Positions 17,218-25,829 of a DNA stretch of 64,000 nt are shown in pieces. A program made the position numbers and the translations under genes. This DNA comes from Akkermansiaceae bacterium UBA1315 (lineage in GTDB: Bacteria; Verrucomicrobiota; Verrucomicrobiia; Verrucomicrobiales; Akkermansiaceae). Within the stretch, counting starts at the first letter, position 1, and every line of letters begins with the position of its first letter. The stretch covers positions 1-64,000 of the forward strand of contig DBTN01000037.1 of the NCBI GenBank assembly GCA_002307065.1. Direction: 5' to 3'. Below the pieces are notes generated by a model. It searched no databases. It was given only the letters and a program-made list of their open reading frames with translations, and was not told the origin of the DNA.

Positions 17218-19692
17218 TTAGCGGTTGACCGGTTTCCGATAGGCATCCGGATTGAGGGGAGGAACCTCGGCTGGAGGCGTTTCGACCAATTGATAGGTTC
17301 CGATCTTCTGAACGTAGGCGATCAAGGCGACGACTTGCGTTTCGGAGAGATAGCGGCGCAAATTCTCCCCTTCGAGATCGGGACGATCCGGCAGATACGC
17401 CCCGGCTTTGACGAGCGCTTGGGAGATTTCCACCGCCTGGTCACGCGCGCTTTGCTCAATTTCATCCTTGGTCATCGCAGGCCACGGCACGCCCAGCGTC
17501 GACTGGACGGCGATGCGTTTTGGCAAAGATTTCAGGTCCGCCTTCGCTTCGAAAAGCCAAGGATACGGCGGCATGTTCGAACCGGGCGAGGTCTGACGCG
17601 GATCGAGGAAGTGATTGAAGTGCCAAAGATTGTCACGTCGACCGATGCGCATGGACTTGGCTCCGGCGGCGAGAGCGCCCCCTTCACGGGCAAGGTCAGG
17701 ACCGGTTCGCTTCGATCCCCACTGGTAAGGATGATCATAGATCGATTCCCCGAGACGGCTGTAACCTTGGTCCTTTGCCGGCCCGTATCTCAACACATCC
17801 GGCACCAAAGTCCGGATCATTTGCGAGTGACAGTTATAACAACCTTCCGCCACATAAATATCACGACCTGCAAGTTCGAGCGGCGTGTAGGGAAGTTGCA
17901 AACGATCTTCGACATTTACCGCGCGGTTCACGAGCAACGAGGGAATGATCTGAACGACACCTCCGATCGCCGCGGCTCCGAAAATCAAGATGGTGAATGG
18001 CAGATAGTTCTCCAGCAAGCGGTTGAAATATTCCGCCCACGTTTTGCTGCTCTGACGGAAAACGCTGATGCCTTTGATACAAAGAATCACCGCTACGATC
18101 AGCGCCGCCTTATCCGCATGCGGTGGCAGGAAGAACCACAAAATCATGAAGACGATTCCCAACACCGCATAGATCACCGGATCGCTGCCAAAGGCTTCGC
18201 TCAAGGTCATGCGGTCCTTCTTCTCTTTTTGCAGCAGCTTGACTTCCACCGTCGCATCGGTCGCGGAGCCGGTTCGTGCCGTCATGAAAATATTGACCGC
18301 ACATAAGATGAACCCCAGCAAATACAGCCCGCCACCGAAGGAACGGAGCATGTAAGGGATGTGAATCGTTTGCAGTGTTTCGACAAATTCGTATTTCAGT
18401 GTCGCTCCGCCGGGATTGGTTTCACTGAGCATCAGGCCTTGAGTGATGCCTGCGACCCACATCGCGGAGACATATAAAAGAATCCCGACAAGGCCGACCC
18501 AGAAATGCATGTTTGCCATCGCGGTTGACCAAAGCTTCGTCGACCACAAACGCGGAGCGAGCCAGTAGAACATCCCCGCAGCCATGAAGCCGTTCCAACC
18601 TAACGCACCGGAGTGGACGTGACCGATCGTCCAGTCGGTATAGTGCGACAGCGCGTTGACCGAGCGGATGGAAAGCAGCGGACCTTCGAAGGTCGACATT
18701 CCGTAGAAAGTGACCGCCACGGCGAAAAATTTGATGATCGGATCGGTGCGGAGTTTATCCCAAGCCCCCCGCAGCGTCAGCAGACCATTGAGCATCCCGG
18801 CCCACGACGGAGCCCAGAGCATCAGTGAAAAAAGCATGCCGAGCGTTTGCAACCAGCGCGGCAAGGACGTGTTGAGCAAGTGGTGAGGACCCGCCCAAAT
18901 ATAAATAAACACCAATGCCCAGAAGTGAATGATCGACAACCGGTAGGAATACACCGGCCGATCCACGGCCTTCGGCACGAAATAATACATGATCCCCAGA
19001 ATCGGAGTCGTCAGGAAAAACGCGACGGCATTGTGCCCGTACCACCATTGCACCAATCCGTCCTGAACACCGCCGAAGATCGGATACGAGTGAATCAGCG
19101 AGGTCGGAATGGAGAGGTGATTGACGACATATAACAAAGCGATCGTCACAATCGTCGCGATGTAAAACCAGAGCGAAACATACAAACTCGGCTCATTCCG
19201 TTTCGCCAGCGTCCAGAAGAAGTTCACCCCAAAGATCACCCAGATCACCACGACGGCAATGTTCAGCGGCCAGATCAATTCGGCATACTCTTTGCCTCTT
19301 GTGAGGCCTGCGGGAAGCGTGATGGCCGCGCCCACGATAATCAACTGCCAGCCCCAGAAATGGATTTTCGAGAGCCAATCCGAAGCCAGCCGGACTTTAC
19401 ACAAACGTTGTGTCGAATAATACACTCCGGCGAAAACCATGTTTCCCACAAATGCGAAAATCACTGCATTGGTGTGCAACGGACGGATTCTGCCAAATGT
19501 GATATAGGAAAGCCCCTCGCTTTTCACCAATCCAAAGGTGATGGCTTCGAGGAATTTTCCGTTCATTTGCCACCAGGAAAGTTGTGTGGCGGCAAGAACC
19601 CCGACCAACATTCCGACAATGCCCCAGAAAATCGAGGCGGTCATGAAACGGCGGACGGTGCGATCGTCGTAGGTGATGGTAGCGGTGGACAT
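17218..19692 (-). CDS. ccoNO: Fused cbb3 oxidase subunits I and II (CcoN-CcoO)
   Basis: 824-aa fusion. Residues 1 to ~480 are CcoN, the heme-copper catalytic subunit with about 12 helices; ligand-bearing stretches include RPLHTNAVIFAFVGN, YGHNAVAFFLTTPILG, FIYIWAGPHHLLNTSLP and DWTIGHVHSGALGWNGF. A linker with one or two more helices leads to CcoO (from ~570), with heme c site VAEGCYNCHSQMIRTL and SKRTGPDLAREGG. In most bacteria these are two genes. Here there is no stop or restart between them. The enzyme is a high-affinity terminal oxidase for low oxygen. Confidence 0.95.
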   Translation of the reverse strand: MSTATITYDDRTVRRFMTASIFWGIVGMLVGVLAATQLSWWQMNGKFLEAITFGLVKSEGLSYITFGRIRPLHTNAVIFAFVGNMVFAGVYYSTQRLCKVRLASDWLSKIHFWGWQLIIVGAAITLPAGLTRGKEYAELIWPLNIAVVVIWVIFGVNFFWTLAKRNEPSLYVSLWFYIATIVTIALLYVVNHLSIPTSLIHSYPIFGGVQDGLVQWWYGHNAVAFFLTTPILGIMYYFVPKAVDRPVYSYRLSIIHFWALVFIYIWAGPHHLLNTSLPRWLQTLGMLFSLMLWAPSWAGMLNGLLTLRGAWDKLRTDPIIKFFAVAVTFYGMSTFEGPLLSIRSVNALSHYTDWTIGHVHSGALGWNGFMAAGMFYWLAPRLWSTKLWSTAMANMHFWVGLVGILLYVSAMWVAGITQGLMLSETNPGGATLKYEFVETLQTIHIPYMLRSFGGGLYLLGFILCAVNIFMTARTGSATDATVEVKLLQKEKKDRMTLSEAFGSDPVIYAVLGIVFMILWFFLPPHADKAALIVAVILCIKGISVFRQSSKTWAEYFNRLLENYLPFTILIFGAAAIGGVVQIIPSLLVNRAVNVEDRLQLPYTPLELAGRDIYVAEGCYNCHSQMIRTLVPDVLRYGPAKDQGYSRLGESIYDHPYQWGSKRTGPDLAREGGALAAGAKSMRIGRRDNLWHFNHFLDPRQTSPGSNMPPYPWLFEAKADLKSLPKRIAVQSTLGVPWPAMTKDEIEQSARDQAVEISQALVKAGAYLPDRPDLEGENLRRYLSETQVVALIAYVQKIGTYQLVETPPAEVPPLNPDAYRKPVNR

Positions 19693-19701
19693 GGCGGAGA
19701 G

Positions 19702-19863
19702 TTAGAGGCGGCCGACCGGTTTGGTCGGCGGTGTGTCGAGCGGCAAAAGAGAGTCGCGCTCAAAGCTCGACCGTTTCGAACGACGGGCTTCCGCCGCGAA
19801 ACAGACGACAAAAATTCCGGCCAGGCAGGAGCTGACAAGAATGGTGATGGCGAGCACGTTCAC
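19702..19863 (-). CDS. ccoS: CcoS-like cbb3 oxidase assembly protein
   Basis: 53-aa frame with a GTG start at 19863 (a second GTG at 19857 is possible) and stop at 19702, 9 bp before ccoNO. One N-terminal helix (VLAITILVSSCLAGIFVVCF) is followed by a soluble tail containing RDSLLPLDTPPTKPVGRL. CcoS proteins are ~45-60 aa with one N-terminal helix and a tail of this kind, and they are needed to insert heme and copper. The sequence match is only to that pattern, so the name is moderately sure. If right, this is the first gene of the cco operon. Confidence 0.7.
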   Translation of the reverse strand: MNVLAITILVSSCLAGIFVVCFAAEARRSKRSSFERDSLLPLDTPPTKPVGRL

Positions 19864-19941
19864 GCCGGTATCCAATCACGCCCGACCGGATTCCGCCCCG
19901 CATGGGCTCTCAAAGACTGTGCGGATCCTCCGCGAAACCAG

Positions 19942-21102
19942 TCAGCGGCCTGCCATCTGGCGGCGCGGCGCTTTTCTTGCCGCCGCGATCTGCGCGATCA
20001 ACCGGTGCAAAATCAGCCGATGGTCCAAACCGGTCGTCACCAGAGCTTGGTCCGCTTTCATCGTCGCCTCCATCACCTCTTGCAGGCCGTCGTATTCGAA
20101 ATTCGCAGCGCCTTGGGCCGCGAGGAAAATGGGGAAAACATTTACGCCGCTACCGTCTTTTTTCTGCGGAAGCCAGGCACGATCCGCTTCGGGCAAGCGG
20201 TTGAGACCGCCGGAAAATCCTTGGTAGTTACCGGTCGGGACTTTCAGTTTTTCGACGATCAATTTCGCCATGAAAAGATTGCGAATCGTCGGGATGATCG
20301 AGGCGCGCATGATTCCGATGGCCGATTCGTCCGCTTCGAGCTGCTGATCGATCAGCGAAATCGCGCGGGCGGTATCGCCTTTTTGGATCGATTTCCCGAT
20401 TTCAAAAACGACGGCAGCGCGGCTGAGTGGCACCATTTCCCGAACGTCTTGCTCGGTGACGGTGCGGCGTTCGGTTCCGAGATAAAGATCGAGTTTTTCC
20501 AATTCGTTGCCGATCTGCTGCGTTTGTTCGCCGGCGAGCAGGACAAAAAGCTCGAGCGCTTCGTTTTCGAACGTTAGTCCGAGTTCGTCCGCGCGTTTTT
20601 CGACGAGCGAACCGACTTGGTCCATCCAATCGTCGCGGCTGGTGTCGATCCGGTCGTAAACCTGAACGTCCGCCGCCTTTTCGATGAATTTCCAGAACGC
20701 ACGGCGCTTATCGACGCCTTGGGCGGTGAGCAGAAATTTCACGCCGTCCGGCAAACCTTTTTCCAACGTCGCCTTCAGACTTTCGATTCCGGATTCCGTG
20801 CGTTGCGAGCGACCGGTTACGGTGTCGGCGAAAAAATTCGCGTTGCGCAGCCAGACGACTTTATCGCCGCCGAACATCGGGATCGTCAAAAGCGCCTGGA
20901 TCGTCGAAGAGCAGATTTCGTGAGCCGAATCCGAATTATCCGCGATACCGTCGATCGTTTCGTGGGTAAATCCGTCGTCCACACCGCCGGTCAACCGGTT
21001 ATAAAGAACCAGCGCCTTTTCCCGCACCAAACCTTCGTCACTCCCGATCACGGCGAAAAAATTCCCGTCGTTCTTAGGATTGGATTTCGGTTTCGCGGCC
21101 AC
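19942..21102 (-). CDS. holA: DNA polymerase III subunit delta
   Basis: 386-aa clamp-loader wrench subunit that opens the beta clamp. The N-terminus has FFAVIGSDEGLVREKALVLYNRL, as in HolA. MFGGDKVVWLRNANFF, FLLTAQGVDKRRAFWKFIEKAA and the AAA+ lid AGEQTQQIGNELEKLDLYLG follow. The C-terminal collar domain ends in a basic tail (ARKAPRRQMAGR). The length is slightly above the usual ~340 aa. It is transcribed toward the cco operon, 78 bp before ccoS; read-through is possible but the functions are unrelated. Confidence 0.9.
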   Translation of the reverse strand: MAAKPKSNPKNDGNFFAVIGSDEGLVREKALVLYNRLTGGVDDGFTHETIDGIADNSDSAHEICSSTIQALLTIPMFGGDKVVWLRNANFFADTVTGRSQRTESGIESLKATLEKGLPDGVKFLLTAQGVDKRRAFWKFIEKAADVQVYDRIDTSRDDWMDQVGSLVEKRADELGLTFENEALELFVLLAGEQTQQIGNELEKLDLYLGTERRTVTEQDVREMVPLSRAAVVFEIGKSIQKGDTARAISLIDQQLEADESAIGIMRASIIPTIRNLFMAKLIVEKLKVPTGNYQGFSGGLNRLPEADRAWLPQKKDGSGVNVFPIFLAAQGAANFEYDGLQEVMEATMKADQALVTTGLDHRLILHRLIAQIAAARKAPRRQMAGR

Positions 21103-21156
21103 GCCGAAGAGTTAGCGGGCCATCGACGGCAGCGCAAGCTCACGACCTTGGCCGGA

Positions 21157-21618
21157 TCAATCCTCTTCTATACCACGAAGAAAAACCGGTCGCGAAAGTG
21201 CCGCGTTTACTTCCTCTTGAGAAAAGAACGGCCAGGCGGGTCCGTGGCCTTGCTGAAGGACCCGCTGCCTTTTCTGCCGAAATTTCCTAAAGGCAAACCC
21301 AAGCGTGAGAAAAAACATGCAGTTTTTGAGAAAAACGATCGGTCCTGACGACGGCCACCGGTAAGGAAGATCCGATTTCAAAAACAAAACCCAGCGCGCC
21401 ACATCCTTCTTGGTAAACTTATCCAGAGCCTTGTTTCCGGTCAGTCGATGTTCGGTGGTATCACTGTAAAGATGCCATCCACCGTTCCAAAAAATTGAAT
21501 CGGTGGCCTCATCGTCCGAGATAGGCAAAGAATCTTCGTATTGGTCGTTGCTGATCCTCCCCGACGCCAGCCAGCGGAGCTTTTGCGCATGATCGTTTCT
21601 GGCAACGCGGTCAATCAT
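21157..21618 (-). CDS. Uncharacterised protein, second gene of a two-gene module
   Basis: 153 aa, no function recognised. The N-terminal half (LRWLASGRISNDQYEDSLP, then WNGGWHLYSDTTEHRLTG) and the ARWVLFLKSDLPYRWP segment recall uncharacterised proteins of planctomycetes and verrucomicrobia; this is from memory. The C-terminal half includes a short hydrophobic stretch (IVFLKNCMFFLTLGFAF) followed by a very basic KFRQKRQRV, so it may associate with the membrane. The start overlaps the stop of the upstream 66-aa gene by 8 bp, indicating translational coupling. The family function is unknown. Confidence 0.6.
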   Translation of the reverse strand: MIDRVARNDHAQKLRWLASGRISNDQYEDSLPISDDEATDSIFWNGGWHLYSDTTEHRLTGNKALDKFTKKDVARWVLFLKSDLPYRWPSSGPIVFLKNCMFFLTLGFAFRKFRQKRQRVLQQGHGPAWPFFSQEEVNAALSRPVFLRGIEED

Positions 21619-21811
21619 CGCTGGTGTAAGTCACCGAACCCCGAGTAATCCGATAAACTCGCGGAAATCCGGATTCAGGTTGTCCATGTTTCTCGTTCGT
21701 TTGGCAAATGACGGCCATTGCGCTCAACCGTTCCAAGTAGCTGCGATCTTTCCACGGATTTTCCCGGTTCCGGAAATCCTGCAAATTTCGTCTGACCACG
21801 ACTTTTTCCAT
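21611..21811 (-). CDS. Small basic protein, first gene of a two-gene module
   Basis: 66 aa from ATG 21811 (MEKVVVRRNLQDFRNRENPW). The core DRSYLERLSAMAVICQ and the end FPRVYRITRG fit a pattern (YW..R.YEERL.A.E..R..., R.QRVYR) that I recall in small proteins encoded upstream of toxin-like or nucleotidyltransferase genes. Here the partner is a 153-aa protein of unknown type. Overlap with that gene suggests the two act together. No toxin or antitoxin activity can be shown from the sequence. Confidence 0.6.
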   Translation of the reverse strand: MEKVVVRRNLQDFRNRENPWKDRSYLERLSAMAVICQTNEKHGQPESGFPRVYRITRGSVTYTSDD

Positions 21812-21852
21812 GAGCGAGTGAAATCTCTCACAAACCGGTGAGTTGCTCCACC

Positions 21853-22332
21853 TCAAAGATCCGACAGCGGAATCTCTCCCAGCCGGTCGGCTTTTTTCTT
21901 TTCGCGGGCTTCGCGGAAGAAGCTTTGGATCAAATGCAGGCATTCTTCGCCGAGGACACCGGAAGTGATGTCACAGCGGTGATTGAGCGGAGGATTGCTG
22001 TCCAAAAGATTGATCCATCCCCCAGCGGCGCCTGCTTTCGCGTCAGGGCAACCGAAAACCACCCGCTCTGGCCGACAGTGGACGATGGCTCCGGCGCACA
22101 TCGGGCATGGTTCCTTCGTCACATAAAGCGTGCATTTTTCCAGCCGCCAATCGCCGATCGCTTCCTGCGCGGCGGTCAAAGCGAGCATTTCCGCGTGAGC
22201 GGTCGCGTCTTTCAGCGTTTCGACTTGGTTCCAAGCACGAGCGATGATCCGGCCTTCTTTGACAATCACCGCGCCGACGGGGACTTCGGTCGCAGCATAC
22301 GCGCGGCGGGCCTCACGGAGCGCTTGGCCCAT
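21853..22332 (-). CDS. tadA: tRNA-specific adenosine deaminase
   Basis: 160 aa from ATG 22332 (MGQALREARRAY). It converts A34 to inosine in tRNA-Arg(ACG). The zinc and catalytic residues are in HAEM (H46, E48) and PCPMC (C76, C79). DWRLEKCTLYVTKEPCPMC, IVHCRPERVVFGCPDAKAG and the C-terminal SFFREAREKKK helix are typical. An upstream in-frame ATG at 22404 would add 24 residues with no resemblance to the family, so the shorter start is preferred. It lies 98 bp after ilvD in the same direction. Confidence 0.94.
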   Translation of the reverse strand: MGQALREARRAYAATEVPVGAVIVKEGRIIARAWNQVETLKDATAHAEMLALTAAQEAIGDWRLEKCTLYVTKEPCPMCAGAIVHCRPERVVFGCPDAKAGAAGGWINLLDSNPPLNHRCDITSGVLGEECLHLIQSFFREAREKKKADRLGEIPLSDL

Positions 22333-22430
22333 GAAATACGCGTCGCTTTGCAAATCGATGATCAGGCCGTCTTTATCGTCCACGCGGCAAAGGTCATGGG
22401 TCAAAAGTCATTGGTCAATCGCGGAAGATC

Positions 22431-24116
22431 TCAAACCGGTAGTCTCAGCACCGCACCGGTGTCGGCGCTGGTGACCATGGCCGCGTATCTCGCAAGATAA
22501 CCGGTTCGCGCTTTCGGAACCGGTGCGACATACCGTTTTTTTCGCTCCGCTAAAATTTCATCGCTCACGTTCAGATGAATCGTCCGCGCCGGGATATCGA
22601 TCTCGATGAGGTCGCCCGGTTCCACCAAACCGATCGTCCCACCGGCTGCGGCTTCGGGAGAAACGTGGCCGATCGCGCCGCCACGAGTCGCTCCGGAAAA
22701 TCGCCCGTCGGTCACCAGCGCAACCGAATCGCCGAGTCCACGCCCCGCAAGCGCGGCGGTCGGCGCGAGCATTTCCTGCATACCCGGTCCGCCTTTCGGG
22801 CCTTCGTAGCGAATCACCACCACATCGCCGGATTTCACGCGACCTCCCAAAATCCCGACATGCGCTTGTTCCTGAGATTCGAAAATGACCGCAGGGCCGG
22901 AAAATTTCATCATCTTCGGACTCACTCCCGCCGCTTTGATCACGCAGCCATTTGGTGCCAGATTCCCAAACAAAATCGCCAGCCCGCCTTGCTGAGAATA
23001 AGCGCGCTCAACCGGACGGATCACCTCCGCGTCTTTCACTTCGGCAACGGAAATCGTCTCACCCAGCGTCAAACCGGTCACGGTCATCGCATCCGGATGA
23101 AGAATGCCTGGCATTTCCGATAAGGTTTTTAAAATCCCCGAAATTCCGCCCGCGCGGTCGATGTCCTCCATGTAATGCGTGCCGGATGGCGCGACTTTGC
23201 AGAGGTGCGGAACGCGCGCGGAAATCGTGTTGAAATCCTGCATGGTCAACGACACTTCCGCTTCGGAAGCGATGGCGATCGTGTGCAGAATCGTATTCGA
23301 CGATCCGCCCATCGCCATGTCGAGAGCCAGCGCGTTCTCAAAAGCCTCACGGGTGAAAATGTCTCTCGCTCGCACGTTGTCGCGAACCAATCGGATGATC
23401 GTTCGCCCCGCTCGTTGAAAAAGCGCGTCACGGGCCGGATCCGTCGCGAGGATCGAACCATTTCCCGGCAGGGCGATGCCGAGCGCTTCGCAAAGGCAGT
23501 TCATCGAATTCGCGGTAAACATCCCCGAGCAAGATCCGCACGTCGGGCAGGCATTGCGTTCGATTTCCTCAAGCTGCCGTTCGGTGATCGAATTCGCGGA
23601 AAGCTGGCCGACCGCTTCGAAAACCGAGGCGAGATCCAACGATTTCCCGGTGCTCGGGTTTTTCCCCGAACGCATCGGACCGCCGGAAACAAAGACCGTA
23701 GGAATGTTCACCCGAGCGGCCCCCATCATCATCCCGGGAACAATTTTGTCACAATTCGGAATACAAACGACGCCATCAAAACAATGGGCTCGCAACATGG
23801 TTTCCACGGAATCCGCGATGATTTCCCGCGAAGGCAGCGAATACTTCATGCCGCCGTGCCCCATGGCGATCCCGTCGTCCACGCCGATGCAGTTGAATTC
23901 AAAGGGGATACCGCCCGCCTCGCGCACCGCTTCCCGCACTTTTCGACCGACCACGTCCAGATGCGCATGCCCGGGAATGATCTGCACAAAGGAATTCGCG
24001 ATCGCGATAAATGGTTTCTCCCAATCGTCCTCCGACTGGATCGCACCGGTCGCGCGAAGAAGACTGCGGTGCGGCGCGCGGATTGCTCCCTTTTTGATCG
24101 TATCGCTGATTGCCAT
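22431..24116 (-). CDS. ilvD: Dihydroxy-acid dehydratase
   Basis: 561-aa enzyme of the IlvD/Edd family; it dehydrates dihydroxy-acids to 2-oxo acids for valine and isoleucine synthesis. Iron-sulfur cysteines are in VCIPNCDKIVPGMMMGAARVN and CPTCGSCSGMFTANSMN. Other marks are GGPMRSGKNPSTGKSLD, LDMAMGGSSNTILHTIAIA and the C-terminal VTDGRFSGATRGGAIGHVSPEA. Length and motifs are complete. The divergent LysR gene begins 69 bp away, a layout in which the regulator often controls the enzyme gene. Confidence 0.96.
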   Translation of the reverse strand: MAISDTIKKGAIRAPHRSLLRATGAIQSEDDWEKPFIAIANSFVQIIPGHAHLDVVGRKVREAVREAGGIPFEFNCIGVDDGIAMGHGGMKYSLPSREIIADSVETMLRAHCFDGVVCIPNCDKIVPGMMMGAARVNIPTVFVSGGPMRSGKNPSTGKSLDLASVFEAVGQLSANSITERQLEEIERNACPTCGSCSGMFTANSMNCLCEALGIALPGNGSILATDPARDALFQRAGRTIIRLVRDNVRARDIFTREAFENALALDMAMGGSSNTILHTIAIASEAEVSLTMQDFNTISARVPHLCKVAPSGTHYMEDIDRAGGISGILKTLSEMPGILHPDAMTVTGLTLGETISVAEVKDAEVIRPVERAYSQQGGLAILFGNLAPNGCVIKAAGVSPKMMKFSGPAVIFESQEQAHVGILGGRVKSGDVVVIRYEGPKGGPGMQEMLAPTAALAGRGLGDSVALVTDGRFSGATRGGAIGHVSPEAAAGGTIGLVEPGDLIEIDIPARTIHLNVSDEILAERKKRYVAPVPKARTGYLARYAAMVTSADTGAVLRLPV

Positions 24117-24187
24117 GCCGTCAGGATACGAAGATCTTCCATATTGAGAATGACTTCATCGGTCGCGTTTTGATACTTTTTTGGTAT
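24117..24187. promoter_or_regulatory. Divergent ilvD/lysR-type control region
   Basis: Short gap between divergent starts. It has a LysR-type T-N11-A site inside the dyad ATAC-TTTTTTG-GTAT (24173-24187) that covers the ATG of the regulator, suggesting autorepression. A perfect 10-bp palindrome GAAGATCTTC lies at 24130-24139, nearer ilvD. Both sites are seen in the sequence; their use is inferred. Confidence 0.4.
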
Positions 24188-25064
24188 GAACTATTCATTT
24201 CGGGAACTGGAATGTTTCATCGCCGTTGCCGAGGAACTTTCCTTCACCAGAGCCGCAGAACGCCTTCATCTCGCGCAGCCGCCGCTCTCCAGACACATCC
24301 GAACCTTGGAAGAAAAAGTCGGCGCCGAGCTTTTCCTGCGAAGGCCGCGAAAAATCTCACTCACTCCCGCGGGCATGATTTTTTACGAAGAAACCCGCAA
24401 CATTCCCCGCCGAATGGAGAGAGCCGGAGAAATCGCCAAAAGAACATCGCTGGGCGAAACCGCGCGGCTGCGTCTCGGATTTGTGAGCGCGGTCATGAAC
24501 GATGAGCTGATCGATATTTTCCGCCGGTTCCGGAAAACTCACAGCGGCGTGCAGATCATGCTTCACGATCTGGCCCCTCAGGAGCAACTCAATGCCATCG
24601 CCGATGGCCGATTGGAGGGTGGTTTCATCGGGCTTCAGCCGCGCGAGGCACGAACCGGTATCCGGTTTGTCCCCTGGCACAAAGAACCGCTGAAATGCTT
24701 CGTTCCCCAAGGCCACGTGTTTGAGGAAAAGAAAATCCTCCATCTCGAATCGGCGATGGATGAATCTTTCATCGCCGTCGCCAGTGAATCCGCGCCCGCC
24801 TTCGCCGCGCACGTCCGGGACCTCTGCGGAGCCGCTGGCTTTCGCCCGCGCGTCATTCTCGAATCCCCACGTGCTCAAGCAGTTGCCTTAATGGTCGCCG
24901 CTGGATCGGGCATCGCGATTCTACCGGCGGCATTGGCCGGACTGTTTCCGGAATCGGTCCGGGCGATTCCGCTGAAAGGAAATCCGTCGATCACCCACGT
25001 TTTCGCGTGCCGCAAACAAAAGCCGACCCCTGCGCTGGACGATCTGATCCGGATGATGAAATAG
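24186..25064 (+). CDS. LysR-family transcriptional regulator
   Basis: 292 aa. The N-terminal winged helix reads MNYSFRELECFIAVAEELS, FTRAAERLHLAQPPLSRHI and RTLEEKVGAELFLR, a textbook LysR start. A substrate-binding domain follows (RLRLGFVSAVMNDELIDIFRRF, then GGFIGLQPREARTGIRFVPW and VAAGSGIAILPAALAGL). The RLGFVSA plus PLKCFVPQGHVF pattern is that of the BenM/CatM-type aromatic or organic-acid branch. It is divergent from ilvD; its effector cannot be told from sequence. The stop is 32 bp before rpe. Confidence 0.92.
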   Translation: MNYSFRELECFIAVAEELSFTRAAERLHLAQPPLSRHIRTLEEKVGAELFLRRPRKISLTPAGMIFYEETRNIPRRMERAGEIAKRTSLGETARLRLGFVSAVMNDELIDIFRRFRKTHSGVQIMLHDLAPQEQLNAIADGRLEGGFIGLQPREARTGIRFVPWHKEPLKCFVPQGHVFEEKKILHLESAMDESFIAVASESAPAFAAHVRDLCGAAGFRPRVILESPRAQAVALMVAAGSGIAILPAALAGLFPESVRAIPLKGNPSITHVFACRKQKPTPALDDLIRMMK

Positions 25065-25077
25065 CTTCGCGAAACGT

Positions 25078-25104
25078 GTTGGACGTCCGAGATTCGATGT
25101 TTCA
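25078..25104. repeat. GATGTT-type repeat overlapping the rpe start
   Basis: GTTGGACGTCCGAGATTCGATGTTTCA resembles the iterated units at 1-31 and 63342-63381. The ATG inside TTCGATGTT is the apparent rpe start codon, so the repeat appears to have supplied the 5' end of the gene. No recognisable Shine-Dalgarno sequence lies within it. Confidence 0.45.
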
Positions 25105-25783
25105 TCCTCTGCCCGTGATTCCGAAGACTTTCAAAGACCGCGTCATCGCCCCTTCCCTGTTGGCCGCCGATTTTTCCCGGATCGGTGAAGAAACGACCCG
25201 TGCGATCAATGCCGGGGCCGACTGGATGCACATGGACGTGATGGATGGCCACTTCGTGGAAAATATTTCGTTCGGCCCGGCGGTGATCCAAGCGGTTCAC
25301 GAGACGAACGACGTCTTTCTGGATGTCCACCTGATGATTTCCCGACCGGATCATTATCTCGCACGCTTCATTTCCGCCGGATCTGACCTGATCACGGTGC
25401 ATGTCGAAGCCGACCACGATGTGAAAGAAACCCTCGGACGAATCCGCGAAGCCGGTTGTCTCGCCGGTCTCGCGCTCAATCCGGCGACGCCGATCGAAGC
25501 GGTCGAACCCTACCTTGATCAAATCGATCTGCTCCTCTGCATGACCGTCGTCCCCGGCTTCGGCGGGCAGGCATTCATGCCGGAAGTGCTTGAAAAAATC
25601 AAAGCGGCCGCCGCATTTCGCGAAGCACGTGGGCTGGAATTCCACATCGAAGTCGACGGCGGGATCGACGCGAAAACCGCCGCTCTCTGCGCGGCCGCAG
25701 GAGCGAATGTGATGGTCGCCGGTTCCTCGACCTTCGGAGCGGCCGATATGAAAGAAGCCGTCCGCGCGATTCGCGAGGCCTGA
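25097..25783 (+). CDS. rpe: Ribulose-phosphate 3-epimerase
   Basis: 228 aa from ATG 25097; TIM-barrel enzyme interconverting ribulose-5-P and xylulose-5-P. Key parts are IAPSLLAADFSRIGEE, the metal and catalytic DWMHMDVMDGHFV, HLMISRPDHYL, VHVEAD, GLALNPATPIEAVEPYL, MTVVPGFGGQAFMPEVLEKI and EVDGGIDAKTA. All are intact. The frame is open further upstream into the lysR gene, but that part is not conserved. The chosen ATG lies in a dispersed repeat; the N-terminal ~10 residues (MFHPLPVIPKTF) are therefore probably variable. Confidence 0.95.
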   Translation: MFHPLPVIPKTFKDRVIAPSLLAADFSRIGEETTRAINAGADWMHMDVMDGHFVENISFGPAVIQAVHETNDVFLDVHLMISRPDHYLARFISAGSDLITVHVEADHDVKETLGRIREAGCLAGLALNPATPIEAVEPYLDQIDLLLCMTVVPGFGGQAFMPEVLEKIKAAAAFREARGLEFHIEVDGGIDAKTAALCAAAGANVMVAGSSTFGAADMKEAVRAIREA

Positions 25784-25829
25784 CTTTCGATGCTTGCTCA
25801 CCGGGCGGTGACTGACTTGACTCCGCCGC

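Noticed and set aside
19360..20577. 405-aa plus-strand frame over ccoNO, ccoS and holA
   Set aside because: Crosses three minus-strand genes; no domain recognised.
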